DNA of 64,000 nt from contig NZ_JANJOU010000018.1 in assembly GCF_024594815.1 (NCBI RefSeq), positions 1-64,000 on the forward strand, written 5' to 3'. The position numbers and the translations under genes are program-made. This document shows positions 40,790 through 49,528 of the stretch, in pieces. The notes beneath the pieces are model-generated. The model did not search any database, had not been told where the DNA came from, and worked only from the letters and a program-made list of their open reading frames with translations. Every line of letters starts with the position of its first letter. Positions within the stretch are counted from its first letter, which is position 1. This DNA is from Roseomonas populi. GTDB lineage: Bacteria; Pseudomonadota; Alphaproteobacteria; Acetobacterales; Acetobacteraceae.

Positions 40790-41739
40790 GCCCCCCTCCC
40801 CCGTGTCAGGACGTCGTTCCAGTCGTTCAGCCCGCGCGGTGGCAGCAGGCGCTCGCAGCGCACGCCCGCCGCGGCGGCGCGCTCGGCCAGGAAGGCGGCG
40901 TAGCGCTCCCCCGGCGGGTCGTTGTCGGTCGCGGTGGCCAGAAGGGCGTCCGGCAGGGCGGCCATCCCGGCGAGCAGCAAATCCAATGCTTGCACCGACC
41001 CCGGCCCCATGCCGCCGGAAGTGGCGACGTACAGGGTGTCGCCCTGCAGCCGCCCGACGGCCGCAAGGCTGAGGGCGTCGATCGGCGCCTCGGTCACGGC
41101 CATCCGGCGTGGCCGTACCTCACGCGAGGTGATCCAGCCGGGCAGCCGGAACAGGGTCTTGTCCCCGCCCTTGGCGAAGCCACGGAACTCCGGCCCCCGC
41201 ATGTCGAAGCCGGTCAGCGCGTCTGTCTCGTCGCGGTGAGCAAACCAGGCTGTGCCGTAGGCACCCTCCCGGATAGCGTCGACCGCTACGGCAGCGCGCA
41301 GCACCGGGCTGGGCAACCGGCGGACCTCGGCGAGGTAGCGCCAGGCCCGCGAGCCCGGCCGCAGTGGCTTCGCCGCCGACCAGCGCTCGGCGGCTGGGGT
41401 GACTCCCTCTCCGCGCGAGCGCACCCGCTCGTACTCGGGGAAGCTGGGCTGCAGCCCGACCATCTCACGCAGGAGCTTGCGAGCGTGCCCGAAGTTCAGG
41501 TCCGGGCGCAGGTGCTGCACCAGCCCAAACACGTCGCCCTTGGCGGTGCTGCTGGCGTCCCACCAGCCATGGCCGCCATGGTTGACGATTATGATCTCGC
41601 CCTGGCCGCGCCGGTACTTCAGGCAGTCCCGGGTGCTCTCGGCCTTGTCCAGCCTCCACGGCGGTGGCATGCGCTCCAGCAAGGCGGCGCAGTTCACGCT
41701 TTCCCGAAGCCGCTGCAGCTCCTCATCCTTACCAATCAT
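40786..41739 (-). CDS. DUF3991/Toprim domain protein (primase-like)
   Basis: A 317-aa protein of the plasmid and phage DUF3991-Toprim type. The N-terminal part resembles a primase or zinc-finger-like region (LKYRRGQGEIIIVNHGGHGW, then STAKGDVFGLVQHL). The Toprim fold (about 200-310) has VTEAPIDALSLAAVG with the catalytic Glu, then ATATDNDPPGERYA, where the Asp-x-Asp binds magnesium. A role in DNA processing or priming at transfer or replication is likely. Start at 41739 (MIGKDEELQRL). A leader hairpin precedes it. Confidence 0.8.
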   Translation of the reverse strand: MIGKDEELQRLRESVNCAALLERMPPPWRLDKAESTRDCLKYRRGQGEIIIVNHGGHGWWDASSTAKGDVFGLVQHLRPDLNFGHARKLLREMVGLQPSFPEYERVRSRGEGVTPAAERWSAAKPLRPGSRAWRYLAEVRRLPSPVLRAAVAVDAIREGAYGTAWFAHRDETDALTGFDMRGPEFRGFAKGGDKTLFRLPGWITSREVRPRRMAVTEAPIDALSLAAVGRLQGDTLYVATSGGMGPGSVQALDLLLAGMAALPDALLATATDNDPPGERYAAFLAERAAAAGVRCERLLPPRGLNDWNDVLTRGRGA

Positions 41740-41759
41740 CCCTCGGAATCCTTCTCCTG

Positions 41760-41880
41760 GATTCCACCCGCCGACCGCGAGGCGGGCGCGGGACAAGGGC
41801 GCTGCCGGGGCCCCGCCCCGGCGCGGGAGCGCAGCGACGCACCCTTGTCGCGGGTCCGCCGCTAGCGGTAGCGGCCTCTC
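41760..41880. repeat. CAAGGG/CCCTTG leader hairpin, copy upstream of 41739
   Basis: Core GACAAGGG (ending 41799) and CCCTTGTC (from 41842). Other copies have GC where this one has AC/GT, so the pair changed from G-C to A-T on both arms, a compensatory change. The loop is longer and holds GGGGCC/GGCCCC-type stems and GGGAGCGCAGCGACG. Confidence 0.75.
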
Positions 41881-42252
41881 CCCTCCCCTCCCGTCTTCCA
41901 TGCATCGTGGCTCCCTGAACCGGTTCGGCCCATAGGATCGCGATCAGCGGTGCGAACAGGAAAAGCGGAGTTCAATCGTGGCGAACACGCCGTTCGCGCC
42001 GCCCGCGGTCATTCTCGGAACGGCCGAAAGGAACGCGAGGACACCTGTATGTTGATCGCGGGTAGACGAGGAGGAATCTCGCAAGCCGCGTCGTTAGCTG
42101 CAGCCCGACCATCTCACGCACCAGTTTGTGAGCGTAGCCAGGTCCCTAATGCCCGGCCTGCAACCCCGAAACCAGCTAGTCCGTGGAGCCTTCTTAGGGA
42201 TTTCGGTCTTTCGGGAAAGCCGGAACTCCCGATTTCCTACAACGCGGGAAGA
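41881..42252. other. gene-free stretch with a Toprim-gene fragment and TTTCGG motifs
   Basis: No gene is supported here. Bases 42097-42145 resemble 41448-41503 inside the Toprim gene (shared GCTGCAGCCCGACCATCTCA and a diverged remainder), so this is a small duplicated remnant. At 42200-42236 TTTCGG, TTTCGGGAAA and CCCGATTT echo the palindromes of the centromere region near 43.4-44.1 kb. Confidence 0.55.
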
Positions 42253-42657
42253 CTATCTGGTCCGCGGACGTTTACGTTCGTCCTGCAGATCATCCTCTCT
42301 GATTTCAATCCCATCCTTTCGCAACGCGAGCAGAAGCTGATTGCGAATAGTCACGCCAGTCTCGGCGTAACGTCGCCGAAGCTGCTGCAGAACGTACTCG
42401 GGTGCCTTGGTAGAGAGTGAGATTTCCGGGGAGCGGCGAGAGGGTGGAGCACCGGGCTCAGTTCGTGATTGGGGAGGCGCGGTTTCCGGATTAACCACGC
42501 GCACGTTACCGCTCCTCAAGCCACGCTCAAGAGCCTCTGTGGTCTCCAAAGCCTCCGCTGCACTGAAGCGTGGGTCATTAGCCGAGGTTGGTAAGGGCGC
42601 CGGCCGCGGTCCAAAATCAGGCGCTTGAAGTACCGGGCGCTGAGGCTTTGCGGACAT
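42253..42657 (-). CDS. small partner of ParA (partition/regulator candidate)
   Basis: A 134-aa protein encoded 11 nt after parA. The N-terminal 75 residues are Pro/Ala-rich and probably disordered. The C-terminal part (EISLSTKAPEYVLQQLRRRY, then VTIRNQLLLALRKDGIEIRE) has a strand followed by two helices, like ribbon-helix-helix or small ParG/ParB-type partners. Its position after a small ParA fits the centromere-binding adaptor of a type Ib partition system. DNA-binding specificity for the TTTCGGG palindromes is inferred. Confidence 0.65.
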   Translation of the reverse strand: MSAKPQRPVLQAPDFGPRPAPLPTSANDPRFSAAEALETTEALERGLRSGNVRVVNPETAPPQSRTEPGAPPSRRSPEISLSTKAPEYVLQQLRRRYAETGVTIRNQLLLALRKDGIEIREDDLQDERKRPRTR

Positions 42658-42668
42658 TGCTCGATTCC

Positions 42669-43346
42669 TCAGGCTGCACTGGCCAAGGGAGAAGCGTCCT
42701 CCGATATCAAGGCCATCATCTCGTCGAAAACGGCGACGAAGTTGGCTGCAGCATTACTATTCCTGTCATGAAGATGAGGGATGTGAGCGGTGTAGGTCAT
42801 CTCCTTCCACGCAGCCCGGTCGCCGAAGGCGGCCCTGAGAACATGCGCGCCTATCCGTTGGTACTGTTCTCTAAGAAAAGCTTCGACCCTCGGTCGGGCT
42901 GCGCCGGCAGCCGTGCGTGTCAGAAGGACGCCGCGGGCAATTCGGCGACCGCTAATGTCCTGGGCCTCCTCAGCTTGCCGCCACGTCTCGACCCCGCATC
43001 GCAGGTCAGTCTCGCTCATCTGAGATGGGACAATCACCAAATCTGCCAGCGCCATTGCTACCTGCGTGTCGTTCGTGGCAGCCCCCATAAGGTCGATCAC
43101 GACGTGATCATGCTTCGACGCTAGATCCCTCACCAGAGCACTGACCCGACGCTCGCCGTCCGGAACAGCCACGCCTACGTGCTGCAGTTCCGGCACCTTC
43201 CCGAAGAAGGCGTTCAGAGGACGATTGGGGTCGAGGTCGAGGGCAGCAACTGTCGCGCCTCGGGCAACGAGTTCGGCAACTGTGCACATCGCAGCGGTAG
43301 TCTTTCCTGAACCACCCTTGACCTGAGCGAACGTGACAATGGCCAT
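42669..43346 (-). CDS. parA: ParA-type partition ATPase
   Basis: A 225-residue Walker ATPase. VKGGSGKTTAAM is the deviant Walker A with the signature Lys, ALDLDPN is Walker A', and HVVIDLMGAATND is Walker B. The short length without an N-terminal HTH places it with type Ib ParA proteins. It starts at ATG 43346 (43349 alternative). It drives plasmid segregation along the nucleoid together with a small partner (42253) and a centromere, most likely the repeats just upstream (43250-44075). Confidence 0.9.
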   Translation of the reverse strand: MAIVTFAQVKGGSGKTTAAMCTVAELVARGATVAALDLDPNRPLNAFFGKVPELQHVGVAVPDGERRVSALVRDLASKHDHVVIDLMGAATNDTQVAMALADLVIVPSQMSETDLRCGVETWRQAEEAQDISGRRIARGVLLTRTAAGAARPRVEAFLREQYQRIGAHVLRAAFGDRAAWKEMTYTAHIPHLHDRNSNAAANFVAVFDEMMALISEDASPLASAA

Positions 43347-44076
43347 CATGACCCCCCGAAACACCGATTTCCCGAAACCACGCTTTCCGGCAACGGCCGC
43401 GCTGCCCTGGCCTTGCGGCATCATCAAGCTTTACTTGGTTTCGGGCTAGCACGAAAGCCCTGAACGCCGATTTCGTTGTTTCGGGAAACCCCGAAATCGG
43501 GCGAAGGTGGGTGAATACGGGGCTGTCGCGCCTCGGGCAACGAGTTCGGCAGCTGTGCACATTGCAGCGGTAGTCTTTTGCTGAACCACCCTCGACCTAA
43601 GCGAACGTGACAATGGCCATCGTGCCCCCCCCCGAAACACCGATTTCCCGAAACCACGCTTTCCAGCAACGGCCGCGCTGCCCTGACCTTGCGGCATCAC
43701 CAAGCCTTACTTAGTTTCGGGCTAGCACGAAAGCCCTGAACGCCGATTTCGTTGTTTCGGGAAACCCCGAAATCGGGCGAAGGTGGGTGAATACGGGGCT
43801 GTCGCGCCTCGGGCAACGAGTTCGGCAACTGTGCACATTGCAGCGGTAGTCTTTTGCTGAACCACCCTCGACCTAAGCGAACGTGACAATGGCCGTCATG
43901 CCCCCCTCCCGAAACACCGATTTCCCGAAACCACACTTCCCAGCAACGGCCGCGCTGCCCTGACCTTGCGGCGTCGCCAAGCGTCAGTTGGTTTCGGGCT
44001 AGCTCGAAAGCTCTAAACGGGGATTTCGTCGTTTCGGGAAACCCCGAAAACGGGCGAAGGTGGGTGACTACGGGGC
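43251..44076. repeat. three tandem ~276-bp repeats upstream of parA (putative centromere)
   Basis: Units begin near 43251, 43523 and 43799. The first includes the true parA 5' end; the other two are decayed copies of parA codons plus leader. Each carries the perfect-arm palindrome TTTCGGGAAACCCCGAAA (43479-43496, 43755-43772, 44032-44049) and a CCCGAAACACCGATTTCCC block. There is no functional gene in 43347-44261. Further TTTCGGG motifs occur at 44230-44260. Regularly spaced palindromes next to parA suggest a parS-like binding array. Confidence 0.75.
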
Positions 44077-44261
44077 TAATAGAGTGCTCTTTCAGCCTAA
44101 TTTCCCACACAAATTGCTAGAGGACCACACCCCCCAGGTGTGCCAACACTCTTCATTTCAGGAGAGGAGGTGCCGCCCCAATCTGGTGACTGAACGCCTC
44201 CAGGTTCCCAGCCTAGCCCGATTTCCTGCTTTCGGGACTTCGGCGTTTCGGGAAATCAGGA

Positions 44262-47200
44262 TTAACGGAAATCTCTGCTTTGGGGCATGTGGGGGTTGGT
44301 TCGCACTGACCCTGGATCCGGGCGCCTGACCTCGTCGGCGCGTCCAATCGCGCGCTCAGTCCATCCTTCATGCAGTGAGCCTTGCATCAGGCTACGAAGT
44401 AGATCGGAGCGATCCTCCAGCTTGCGGCAGATCAAGTGGGTAATCGGCACCTCGGCCCGTTCGGTCTCACGCTCTACCCGAGCCTCGACCACCATAAGCC
44501 GGGCCCCGATGAGCGCGGCCCGGTCGCGCGTACCGACATCGGTGTACACGACGAGGTTCGCTGTCCCGTGCTCGTCCTCGACCGTGATGAAGACGATGCC
44601 CTTGGCCGTGCCCGGCCGCTGCCGCATCAGCACCATGCCAGCCAGCCTGATCCGCTGCCCGGCGCGCATACCCTCCAAGTCGCGGGTATCGCTGCAACCG
44701 AGTGCGCGCAGTTGCGACCGCAGTAGCGCCAGCGGGTGCTGACGTAGGGTTAGCCCAGTTGCAGTGTAGTCCAGCACCACCGACTGCCCATCTGCCTCGG
44801 CCGGCAGGGCAGGGGAGGGCTCAACAAGGAGAGGCGGCTCACCGGCCGCTGCGGCCTTGGCGGCCAGCCGCAGTAGGGGAGGGGTGTCGCCTTCGACTCC
44901 CTTGGCGTCCCACATCGCCGCCCGGCGATCGAAACCCATGCCAGCAAAGCCGTCCGCCTCGGCCAAAGCCTCAATAGCCTTACGGCCTACCCCGGCCCGG
45001 CGCACCACCTCGTCCACCGAGGCATAAGGCGAGCCGTTGCCCATCTGCCGGGCCTCGGCCACCCGCTTCCCGTCCTCGGCCGACAGGCCAGCGGCCATGC
45101 GCAGCCCTAGGCGTAGGGCGAGGCCCTCGGCGCTGCGCGCCTCCGGCTCCAGGGTGCAGTCCCAACGGCTCTCGTTCACGTCCAGCCGACGCACCACCAC
45201 CCGGTGCTGCTGGGCGTCGCGCACGATCTGCGCGGGGGCGTAGAAGCCCATCGGCTGGCTGTTCAGCAGCGCGGCCGCGAATACCGCGGGATGGTGGCAC
45301 TTCACCCAGGCCGAGGCGTAGGCCAGGTGCGCGAAGCTGGCGGCATGGCTCTCCGGAAAGCCGTAAGAGCCGAAGCCCTCGATTTGCTTGAACACGCGCT
45401 CGGCGAGGTCGGGGTCGTAGCCGCGGCGGACCATGCCGCCGACCAGCTTGTCTCGGTACACCGCCACTCCCTGCGTATATTTGAAGGTGGCCATGGCGCG
45501 GCGCAGTTGGTCGGCTTCGCCGGGGGAGAAGCCGGCGGCGACGATGGCCACCCGCATGGCCTGCTCCTGAAAGAGTGGCACGCCCAGGGTGCGGCCGAGC
45601 ACCTGCTTCAGCTCGTCCTCCGGACCGTGTTCCTTGCTGGGGGAGGGGTAGACCGGCGCCTCGTCGCCCCAGCGCCGGCGCAGGTAGGGATGTACCATGT
45701 CGCCCTGAATCGGCCCGGGCCGGACGAGGGCCACCTGCACCACCAGGTCGTAGAACTTCGATGGCCGCAGACGCGGCAGCATGTTCATCTGCGCGCGGCT
45801 TTCGACTTGGAACACGCCCAGAGAGTCGGCCCGGCGCAGCATGGCGTAGGTCTCGGTGCAGTCGCGGGGCACGTCGGCGAGATCGAGGTCGGCAATGCGG
45901 TGCCGGCGCAGGAGGTCGAAGCCGCGCCGCAGGCAGCTCAGCATCCCCAGCGCCAGGATATCCACCTTCAGCAAGCCGAGCGCCTCGACGTCATTCTTGT
46001 CCCACTCCAGCACCGTGCGCCCGTCCATGGCGGCGTTGCCGACCACCGCCATCTCGATCAGAGGCCCGCGCGACATGACAAAGCCGCCGACATGGGTGGC
46101 GAGGTGGCGGGGGAAGTCCTGGATCTCCTCGGCCAGCTCCAGCGCAAGGCCGAGGCGGCGGTCGGACAGGTCGAGGCCCTCGGCCGCGGCGATTTCGGCC
46201 AGGCTGTCGTCCCTCCCTGGGCCCCAGCTGGCCTTGGCCAGCCGCCCGGTGACGTCCTCCGACAACCCGAGCGCCTTGCCGACCTCGCGCACCGCCGATC
46301 GGCCGCGAAAGCGGATCACCGTGCCGACGATGGCGGCGCGGTCGCGGCCGTAGCGGCGGTAGATGAACTGGATCACCTCCTCGCGGCGCTCGTGCTCGAA
46401 GTCGACGTCGATGTCGGGCGGCTCAGCCCGCTCCACCGAAAGGAAGCGTTCAAACAGGAGGTCGTGCTTGGAGGGATCCACCGCGGTGATGCCGAGCACG
46501 TAGCAGACGGAGGAGTTAGCGGCGGAGCCGCGTCCCTGACAGAGGATGTCCTGGTCTCGGGCAAAGCGCACGACCTCGTCCACCGTCAGGAAGTAGGGCG
46601 CGTAGTCCAGCCGCTCGATTAGCCGCAGTTCGTGCTCGATGCGGCCCTGGATGTCGTCGGGCACGCCGCGCGGGAAACGGCGGGCGCATGCTTCGGCGAC
46701 GCGGCCCTCCAGCGTCTGTTGCGGCGTGCGGCCGGGCTCCATGATCTCGTCCGGGTACTCGTGGCGCAGCTGGGACAGCGAGAAGCCCCTACAGGCCTCG
46801 AGGACGCGGAGGGTGTTGAGCAGGGCGGCCGGGGCGCGGCGGAACAGCCGGGCCATCTCGGCTGGGTCTTTGAGGTGCCGCTCGGCATTGGGCTCGGCAT
46901 CGCGGCCCAGCCGGTCCACCGGCCGGCCGAGGCGGATCGCCGTTAGCACGTCAGCCAGGCGACGACGGGAGGCGACGTGGTAGCGCACGTCATTGGTCGC
47001 CAGCAGATCAACACGGGCGAGGGCGGTCATCTCGGCCAGGGCTTCCAGCCGTTCCTCGTCGATGTCGTCGAAACGGATCGTCGCCGTGCAGAGCAGCGGC
47101 AGCGCCAGCCGAGAGCGCAGCGCCGTGGCGTCAGCCCGTAGGCGATCGCCAAAGGCGGCGTCCGGGCGCACGGGGGATACGGCCGCCATGCACCAGCCCT

Positions 47201-47552
47201 CCGCATGTCCGATCATCTCGTCATGAGTGAGGCTGCACTCGCCCTTGGGCGAGCGCATGCGGCCCAGCGAAAGTAGTCGGGTCAGGCGGCCGAAGGACGC
47301 CCGGTCGGTCGGCCACACCAGGTACTCGGCACCGTCCTGCAGCTGCAGGCGGCAGCCCACAACGTAGGGGATGCCGGCCTCCTTGGCAGCAACGTGGCCG
47401 CGCACAGCACCGGCAAGGCTGTTGGTATCGCAGATGCCCACCCCGGCATGGCCGAGCGCCGCAGCGGCCACCACCAGCTCGCCGGGATGCGAAGCGCCGT
47501 CCAGCAGGGTGAAGTTCGAGCGGCAGCCGAGTTCTGCGTAGGCAAGGGACAC
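44262..47552 (-). CDS. dnaE2: error-prone DNA polymerase DnaE2 (ImuC)
   Basis: Alpha-subunit-type C-family polymerase of 1096 aa. The PHP domain comes first (AYAELGCRSNFTLLDGASHP), then the polymerase core with DIDVDFEHERREEV (the catalytic Asp pair), LCQGRGSAANS, a helix-hairpin-helix region and an OB domain (IRLAGMVLMRQRPGTAKGIV). GTG 47552 is chosen because imuB ends at 47560; a longer form to 47942 would read through imuB. It performs mutagenic lesion bypass with ImuB. The cassette is under an SOS-type site at 49320. Confidence 0.95.
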   Translation of the reverse strand: MSLAYAELGCRSNFTLLDGASHPGELVVAAAALGHAGVGICDTNSLAGAVRGHVAAKEAGIPYVVGCRLQLQDGAEYLVWPTDRASFGRLTRLLSLGRMRSPKGECSLTHDEMIGHAEGWCMAAVSPVRPDAAFGDRLRADATALRSRLALPLLCTATIRFDDIDEERLEALAEMTALARVDLLATNDVRYHVASRRRLADVLTAIRLGRPVDRLGRDAEPNAERHLKDPAEMARLFRRAPAALLNTLRVLEACRGFSLSQLRHEYPDEIMEPGRTPQQTLEGRVAEACARRFPRGVPDDIQGRIEHELRLIERLDYAPYFLTVDEVVRFARDQDILCQGRGSAANSSVCYVLGITAVDPSKHDLLFERFLSVERAEPPDIDVDFEHERREEVIQFIYRRYGRDRAAIVGTVIRFRGRSAVREVGKALGLSEDVTGRLAKASWGPGRDDSLAEIAAAEGLDLSDRRLGLALELAEEIQDFPRHLATHVGGFVMSRGPLIEMAVVGNAAMDGRTVLEWDKNDVEALGLLKVDILALGMLSCLRRGFDLLRRHRIADLDLADVPRDCTETYAMLRRADSLGVFQVESRAQMNMLPRLRPSKFYDLVVQVALVRPGPIQGDMVHPYLRRRWGDEAPVYPSPSKEHGPEDELKQVLGRTLGVPLFQEQAMRVAIVAAGFSPGEADQLRRAMATFKYTQGVAVYRDKLVGGMVRRGYDPDLAERVFKQIEGFGSYGFPESHAASFAHLAYASAWVKCHHPAVFAAALLNSQPMGFYAPAQIVRDAQQHRVVVRRLDVNESRWDCTLEPEARSAEGLALRLGLRMAAGLSAEDGKRVAEARQMGNGSPYASVDEVVRRAGVGRKAIEALAEADGFAGMGFDRRAAMWDAKGVEGDTPPLLRLAAKAAAAGEPPLLVEPSPALPAEADGQSVVLDYTATGLTLRQHPLALLRSQLRALGCSDTRDLEGMRAGQRIRLAGMVLMRQRPGTAKGIVFITVEDEHGTANLVVYTDVGTRDRAALIGARLMVVEARVERETERAEVPITHLICRKLEDRSDLLRSLMQGSLHEGWTERAIGRADEVRRPDPGSVRTNPHMPQSRDFR

Positions 47553-47559
47553 AGGGCGA

Positions 47560-49071
47560 TCAGCCCATGACGCCGTGCAGGAACCAGCGTGCCGGGGCGT
47601 TGGGACGGTCGAGCCCGAGTCGGCACACCCACAGCCGGCCGCCCTCCTCGGTCTGCACCCGAAAGTAATCCCGGCGCGGACGGTCGTGCTTGTCGCCCCA
47701 CCATTCCGGTTCCAGCCGCTCGGGGCCGGCGGCGTGCAACACTCGCAGCACGCGGCCGTCCAGACGCAGCCGGGCAGGGGGGCCCTCCGGCACCTCGGCC
47801 ACCACGCCGAGTTCCTTCGGTTGACGCAGGAGGCGCACCGGCCGCCGCCGCTCCTCCCAGGCGTCCGGCACCTCGGGATCTGTGTAGGGATCGACCATGG
47901 CCACGCTATCCTCGGGCCAATGACTTCCGGTCGGCGCCACACGCCACATCACGGCGTGCTGGCCGAGACGGTCGATCAGCTTCGACAGCATCCGCTCTTG
48001 CTCGCCGGCAAGGGCGTCCCCGCCCAGGCCGCTCAGTTGGCGGGCCTGAAGTGCGTTGGTCTCGGTCGCGCGCAGGATCATGCGCTCGAAGCCGAGGTCG
48101 GGCTCCAAGGTGCCAAGCCGCTCGGCGAAGAGCCGGCGCAGGTGAGCGGCGTCACGCGAGGGACTGCCGACACCGATGACCACCTCCTGCACGTCGCCGT
48201 CCACGCGGAAGGCGAGCAGGCTGAGGCGTCGGGCGCCGCTGCCCGACTCACCGAGCGTAGCGCACAGCTCCTCCAGCAGGGCGTCCACGGCACGGTCGAT
48301 GGCTGGGCGCGTCACGATCGGCTCAAGGAAAGAGCGGATCGCCAGCAGGGCATGGGGCGGCTGGACCAGCTTCAGTGGCCGCGCCCTCGCGCCTGAGGCG
48401 AAATCCAGCGCATCGAGTAGTGGCCGACCGAAGCGGCGTGCCAGGGGCGCCCGAGGCTGGCGCAGCACATCGCCCAGCGTTAGCAGGCCGAGCCGGGCGA
48501 GACCGGTTGCGATCTCGCCAGGAAGCCGCAGCGAAGCAAGCGGCAGTGCGCCGATTGCCTCTAGGTCGCCGCCGACGGGAACAACAACGCCGTTGTGCCC
48601 GCTCCGGACCATGGCTGCTGCGGCATCGGCGCTGCCGGCCATCCCGACTCGCGCCCGATAGCCGGCCCGGCGGAAACAGCGCTCCACCTCCGCGAGCATG
48701 GCCATCTCACCGCCGAACAGGTTGGTGCAGCCGGACACGTCGAGGACCAGCCCATCTGGGGCATCTAGGGCCACAAGCGGCGTGAAACGCAGGGCCCAGT
48801 GCCCGAGCCGCTGCAGCAGCTCAGCCTCGCTGCCTGGGTCGGCGGGCCGCAACACGAGATTCGGCAGCATGGCCTGAGCGTCGGCCATGGCCTGTCCTGC
48901 GTGCAGATGCGGGGCGTCGACGCAAACCAGTGCGCGGCGGTTACCTACAATCTGCCACGTCGCCACGGCCTCGCCTGCGAGGTCGGGTTCGCGCCGTCGG
49001 AGTGCGTCCACCGCCAGCCACGGAAGATGCACGGAAACGAAGCGCCGGGCGTTGCCCGAGTCACCCCGCAT
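47560..49071 (-). CDS. imuB: Y-family polymerase-like protein ImuB
   Basis: A 503-aa catalytically inactive Y-family polymerase homologue that recruits DnaE2 to the beta clamp. RRFVSVHLPWLAVDALRRRE opens the palm, with the catalytic acids replaced as usual in ImuB. LVLDVSGCTNLFGGE and RARVGMAGSADAAAAMVRSG follow, then a little-finger domain and the C-terminal ImuB extension (PAGPERLEPEWWGD type). It sits 7 nt upstream of dnaE2 and overlaps a 77-aa gene by 11 nt. imuA, usually upstream, is absent here. Confidence 0.92.
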   Translation of the reverse strand: MRGDSGNARRFVSVHLPWLAVDALRRREPDLAGEAVATWQIVGNRRALVCVDAPHLHAGQAMADAQAMLPNLVLRPADPGSEAELLQRLGHWALRFTPLVALDAPDGLVLDVSGCTNLFGGEMAMLAEVERCFRRAGYRARVGMAGSADAAAAMVRSGHNGVVVPVGGDLEAIGALPLASLRLPGEIATGLARLGLLTLGDVLRQPRAPLARRFGRPLLDALDFASGARARPLKLVQPPHALLAIRSFLEPIVTRPAIDRAVDALLEELCATLGESGSGARRLSLLAFRVDGDVQEVVIGVGSPSRDAAHLRRLFAERLGTLEPDLGFERMILRATETNALQARQLSGLGGDALAGEQERMLSKLIDRLGQHAVMWRVAPTGSHWPEDSVAMVDPYTDPEVPDAWEERRRPVRLLRQPKELGVVAEVPEGPPARLRLDGRVLRVLHAAGPERLEPEWWGDKHDRPRRDYFRVQTEEGGRLWVCRLGLDRPNAPARWFLHGVMG

Positions 49072-49294
49072 TGTGTGGACGCCCCGGACGCTTGCGCATC
49101 AACACGAAGCCGGCCCGCTCGAGATGCTGAGTCAGGTGCTGCGCTGCAAGGCCCGCGACCATCTCCCCACCGTGCGGCCGTGGCCGCCCGCGCTCGTCGT
49201 AGCGCAGCGCGTAGGACAGCGCGTCGGCCACCTCCTCCGGTCGGGCGGGGCTAAGTGAGTTCTCGTTGGTTTCGTTCGGGAAATGGTCGGCCAT
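49061..49294 (-). CDS. small protein in the imuA position, 77 aa
   Basis: Begins MADHFPNETNENSLSPARPE and ends GFVLMRKRPGRPHNAG. The middle looks like a helical, possibly HTH-like unit (EEVADALSYALRYDERGRPR, AAQHLTQHLERAGF). Its stop overlaps imuB's ATG within ATGCGGGGTGA, so it is translated with imuB. It lies directly behind a LexA-type site. It is far too short to be ImuA (RecA-like, about 250 aa). It may be a host-independent replacement or a regulator; no homology is claimed. Confidence 0.65.
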   Translation of the reverse strand: MADHFPNETNENSLSPARPEEVADALSYALRYDERGRPRPHGGEMVAGLAAQHLTQHLERAGFVLMRKRPGRPHNAG

Positions 49295-49319
49295 GCCGCC
49301 AGCCTATCGGGCGAATCGC

Positions 49320-49334
49320 GAACAAAACAAGAAC
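49320..49334 (-). promoter_or_regulatory. LexA-type SOS box
   Basis: GAAC-AAAACAA-GAAC on the plus strand is GTTC-N7-GTTC on the minus strand, the alphaproteobacterial LexA consensus. It lies 26 nt upstream of the first gene of the 77-aa protein/imuB/dnaE2 cassette, in the correct place for repression. This indicates DNA-damage-induced mutagenesis. Confidence 0.85.
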
Positions 49335-49528
49335 TGATTCCCAGCTCACGCGACCGCGAACCTGTGGGGGGAGGCGCCGTGACTCGCGGAATGCTCTGCC
49401 CACAAGGCTTTGCACGGCCGGGTGAATCCTGCGTGGCAGAGAAGAAATCAGCCCAGCGCTGGTCGGAGCTTCCCTGCGGCAATTGGCCTATGCGAGTCGC
49501 CCTGGACACTCAGCGGGCTTGGTAGCGC

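Noticed and set aside
43251-44076. CRISPR array
   Set aside because: Only three units of about 276 bp containing coding remnants; no short repeats with unique spacers and no cas genes.
43446-44110. Short minus frames in the parA-upstream repeats that resemble ParA N-termini
   Set aside because: They are decayed copies of the parA 5' end created by tandem duplication; frames break and the ATPase core is missing.
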